A DNA stretch of 6,681 bases. Source: Erysipelotrichia bacterium (GTDB lineage Bacteria; Bacillota_I; Bacilli_A; Erysipelotrichales; Erysipelotrichaceae). Every line of letters starts with the position of its first letter. Within the stretch, counting starts at the first letter, position 1. The stretch covers positions 1 through 6,681 of the forward strand of contig SAAR01000189.1 in assembly GCA_009916335.1 (NCBI GenBank). The letters run 5' to 3'. The notes under the pieces were generated by a model that saw only the letters and a program-made list of their open reading frames with translations, was not told where the DNA came from and did no database searches. Positions 6,101 through 6,681 of this stretch are shown here, in pieces. The position numbers and the translations under genes were made by a program.

Positions 6101-6407
6101 CAACATTGCCTTGATTGATATGTCCTTTCATAATAAGCTTTGCGTTGCCTACGAATAATGTGGGAATATTAAGTATCTGGAGCTGCTCTGCTTCTAGATA
6201 ATAAAAATTTTCCGGACTTAAATAAAGAACATTTTCTTTTAATTCTCCCAATCCTTCACTGATAATAGAATCTTGAACGTAGTGAATAAACTCTTGAATT
6301 GATTTTGGTGAAAGGGGATTGGCTTTTACATATAATCCATCATCGTGATAATCCAGTATAACTGATGATTGGATATTTTTTTTATTCTTTTTAAAAAAAT
6401 CAAACAC
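3174..6407 (-). CDS. SNF2-family ATPase with C-terminal Mrr-type nuclease (ZorD-like architecture)
   Basis: This is a 1,077-aa cytoplasmic DNA translocase-nuclease. Residues 1 to about 450 form an N-terminal region without a family I recognise. The SNF2 ATPase follows: QPFPHQVKALNWL, Walker A GLGKT (487-491, K490), IVAPTVLIDNW, Walker B DEAQ (608-611), LTGTPIENELRDLW, then the second RecA lobe with VIIFVISK, SPLAAGVGLT and QASDRVYRIGQ (885-895). Residues about 958-1077 are an Mrr_cat domain: E970, D997 in GADVIA and Q1010-C-K1012, the D-QxK catalytic set. All key residues are intact. Type I Zorya ZorD has this SNF2-Mrr order and a similar length; DISARM DrmD lacks the nuclease. Start: GTG 6407 has GGAG five bases upstream. 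ATG 6432-6434 would add nine residues, has no clear binding site and overlaps the previous gene. It follows the zinc-ribbon gene by 8 bases. Confidence 0.95.
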   Translation of the reverse strand: MFDFFKKNKKNIQSSVILDYHDDGLYVKANPLSPKSIQEFIHYVQDSIISEGLGELKENVLYLSPENFYYLEAEQLQILNIPTLFVGNAKLIMKGHINQGNVVFSCEFFSKKNEQIYGEHILGNFLKISSNEIYLLPQNIFLLLKLINQAKSQSEYDAYKLIEYVQNDSNGNIIFDAFSKNDYIETVGKIRLDIEEDADNNLILHPRISDLSREQANKYQALISTKKDSLLLTEVDPKTKKIKRYALDEQKLCIVENIQKRRKIPKESAPFFLSNPESFLIDDEMPEAIKEELREIIDGGWRIVGIGKPYFGYFGSKKEAPLSEVLKNDIEIISNEPSSETIASFSVLNDEELVQLQKNILESIEKKEPELSFGGQKIKDSEFQAVLKHAKAILRERAKNSGKIIVEDKDGLVLLIKPNDEDFINNSQMKVLKNLSTIETENHNKGTLYKNFTEQRQPFPHQVKALNWLIDLYKNEFPGCLLADDMGLGKTYQVISFLDYISNQKNSKTLIVAPTVLIDNWNKEFQESLLSLEKHNIKVIRGEDKTLKLFDEIFQGKQSEQAIVNNIQAINFLEDYNVYITTYTTLQRYQFGWAYFCHNKGIDCIVYDEAQNIKNPNALQTQAAKAVSSMCKFNILLTGTPIENELRDLWCIFDVFDPSFFGSWKNFRKEYVSESDDIEKKLREKISNYMLRRLKKDIIENLPKKFEPRLDINHACHKSPIEISMSREEHEQYKLILQEKTASLAKLRKLRYFSLHPLLTEGAVSLEKMSDDSIFLKFSKAKALIEILDSIHKKEQKVIIFVISKTMQSILQMQLAKKYGIKVNLINGDNNKGEALSSKLNEFKGEKGFAIIILSPLAAGVGLTINEANHVIHYERHWNPSKEDQASDRVYRIGQKENVYIYHLISKLPDGKKSFDDGLHQLIMKKKSLSDGTLIPTVSVSESELSEAIFDEINDQKLENLSSLTPIEFENYVKNIFSSIGYRCILTDKYPSEYGADVIARKDNEVIAIQCKHSSVNAKFDAEAIRQLHTEARPYYQATRLIAITNTYFNMNAKNLAKIHDIEIIDKDNNIFNLERT

Positions 6408-6415
6408 TTTCGCTC

Positions 6416-6681
6416 CTAAAACCAAGAGAGGCATTTTTTACACCATACGGCATATCCAGAAGGATCTTTGTCACTTTTGGAAAATTCTGAAATAGGCTTA
6501 ATCACGTGACACTTCGCACACTCTCTTTCTCTTTGTGTAATAATGCAATCGTCACACCAAATTGTTTTCTTTGCCACATCCTTACTTTGTGAAAAAGCAC
6601 TTTCGGGTTTACTTTTATTGCAATGGGAACAAAATTTTAAACTATCTTTTTTTTCTTCTCTCGCTTCATCAATATAGAGTG
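6416..6681 (-). CDS. tandem CxxC zinc-ribbon protein, C-terminal part (partial)
   Basis: The last 87 residues of a minus-strand gene are present; the start lies beyond 6681. Two repeats are visible: CSHC...WCDDC (numbered from the edge, C17, C20, C42, C45) and CAKC...WCKKC (C54, C57, C80, C83). Each has CxxC, a K-P-x-S-x-F segment, then a WCxxC pair 21-22 residues on, forming two zinc knuckles. This repeat resembles the zinc-binding halves of HNH/endonuclease VII-type proteins and phage zinc-ribbon proteins, but the catalytic part, if any, is not in view. Its stop (TAG, 6418-6416) is 8 bases before the GTG of the SNF2 gene, and TAGGAG combines stop and ribosome binding site, so the two are translationally coupled. 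Nucleic-acid recognition for the helicase is inferred. Confidence 0.85.
   Translation of the reverse strand, partial: LYIDEAREEKKDSLKFCSHCNKSKPESAFSQSKDVAKKTIWCDDCIITQRERECAKCHVIKPISEFSKSDKDPSGYAVWCKKCLSWF

Noticed and set aside
1..6681. CRISPR array, tRNA or rRNA genes, insertion sequence ends
   Set aside because: Reading both strands by eye showed no regularly spaced repeats, cloverleaf with CCA-proximal stems, rRNA-like sequence or transposase motifs.

Overview
The window is AT-rich (by eye about one third G+C) bacterial DNA with compact genes and strong AAGGA-type ribosome binding sites. Gene content is accessory rather than housekeeping: a stand-alone WGR protein, a cluster of very small ORFs around a HicA-like toxin, an excisionase-type HTH protein, and a large SNF2 helicase-Mrr nuclease. 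The base composition and the coiled-coil/HTH_17 protein would fit Campylobacterota (Sulfurimonas/Sulfurospirillum/Arcobacter-like), but a low-GC gammaproteobacterium is not excluded; this assignment is inference only.

Layout from left to right. 1-30: probable last codons of a plus-strand gene. 35-695: two overlapping plus-strand genes, a WGR-domain protein and a membrane protein with a zinc ribbon inside and a four-cysteine helical domain outside. 692-1036 (minus): a helical protein of unknown function, convergent with the previous gene and sharing its TTAA end. 1098-2029 (plus): a run of tiny genes comprising a 28-aa ORF, a possible 37-aa ORF overlapping both neighbours, a 152-aa ORF with a strong in-frame internal start for a 54-aa Asn/Gly-rich peptide, a 77-aa HicA-like protein, and a 26-aa Gly/Pro/Lys-rich peptide, closed by a hairpin at 2041-2071. 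No HicB antitoxin is visible. 2108-2437 (minus): HTH_17/excisionase-like protein. 2477-2538: two tandem perfect inverted repeats. 2604-3041 (plus): small exported protein. 3174-6407 (minus): SNF2 ATPase with C-terminal Mrr-type nuclease, following a truncated tandem zinc-ribbon gene (6416-6681) in the same operon.

The region looks like part of a defence or mobile island. The strongest functional statement is that the minus-strand operon at the right encodes a DNA translocase-nuclease of about 1,077 aa, with the same architecture as ZorD of type I Zorya anti-phage systems, but preceded here by a CxxC zinc-ribbon protein. Whether zorA/B/C-like genes lie beyond 6681 cannot be seen. The most novel-looking part is the small-protein cassette at 1098-2029, where a HicA-like RNase fold sits between two tiny low-complexity peptides, with repeated near-identical initiation regions and overlapping reading frames.
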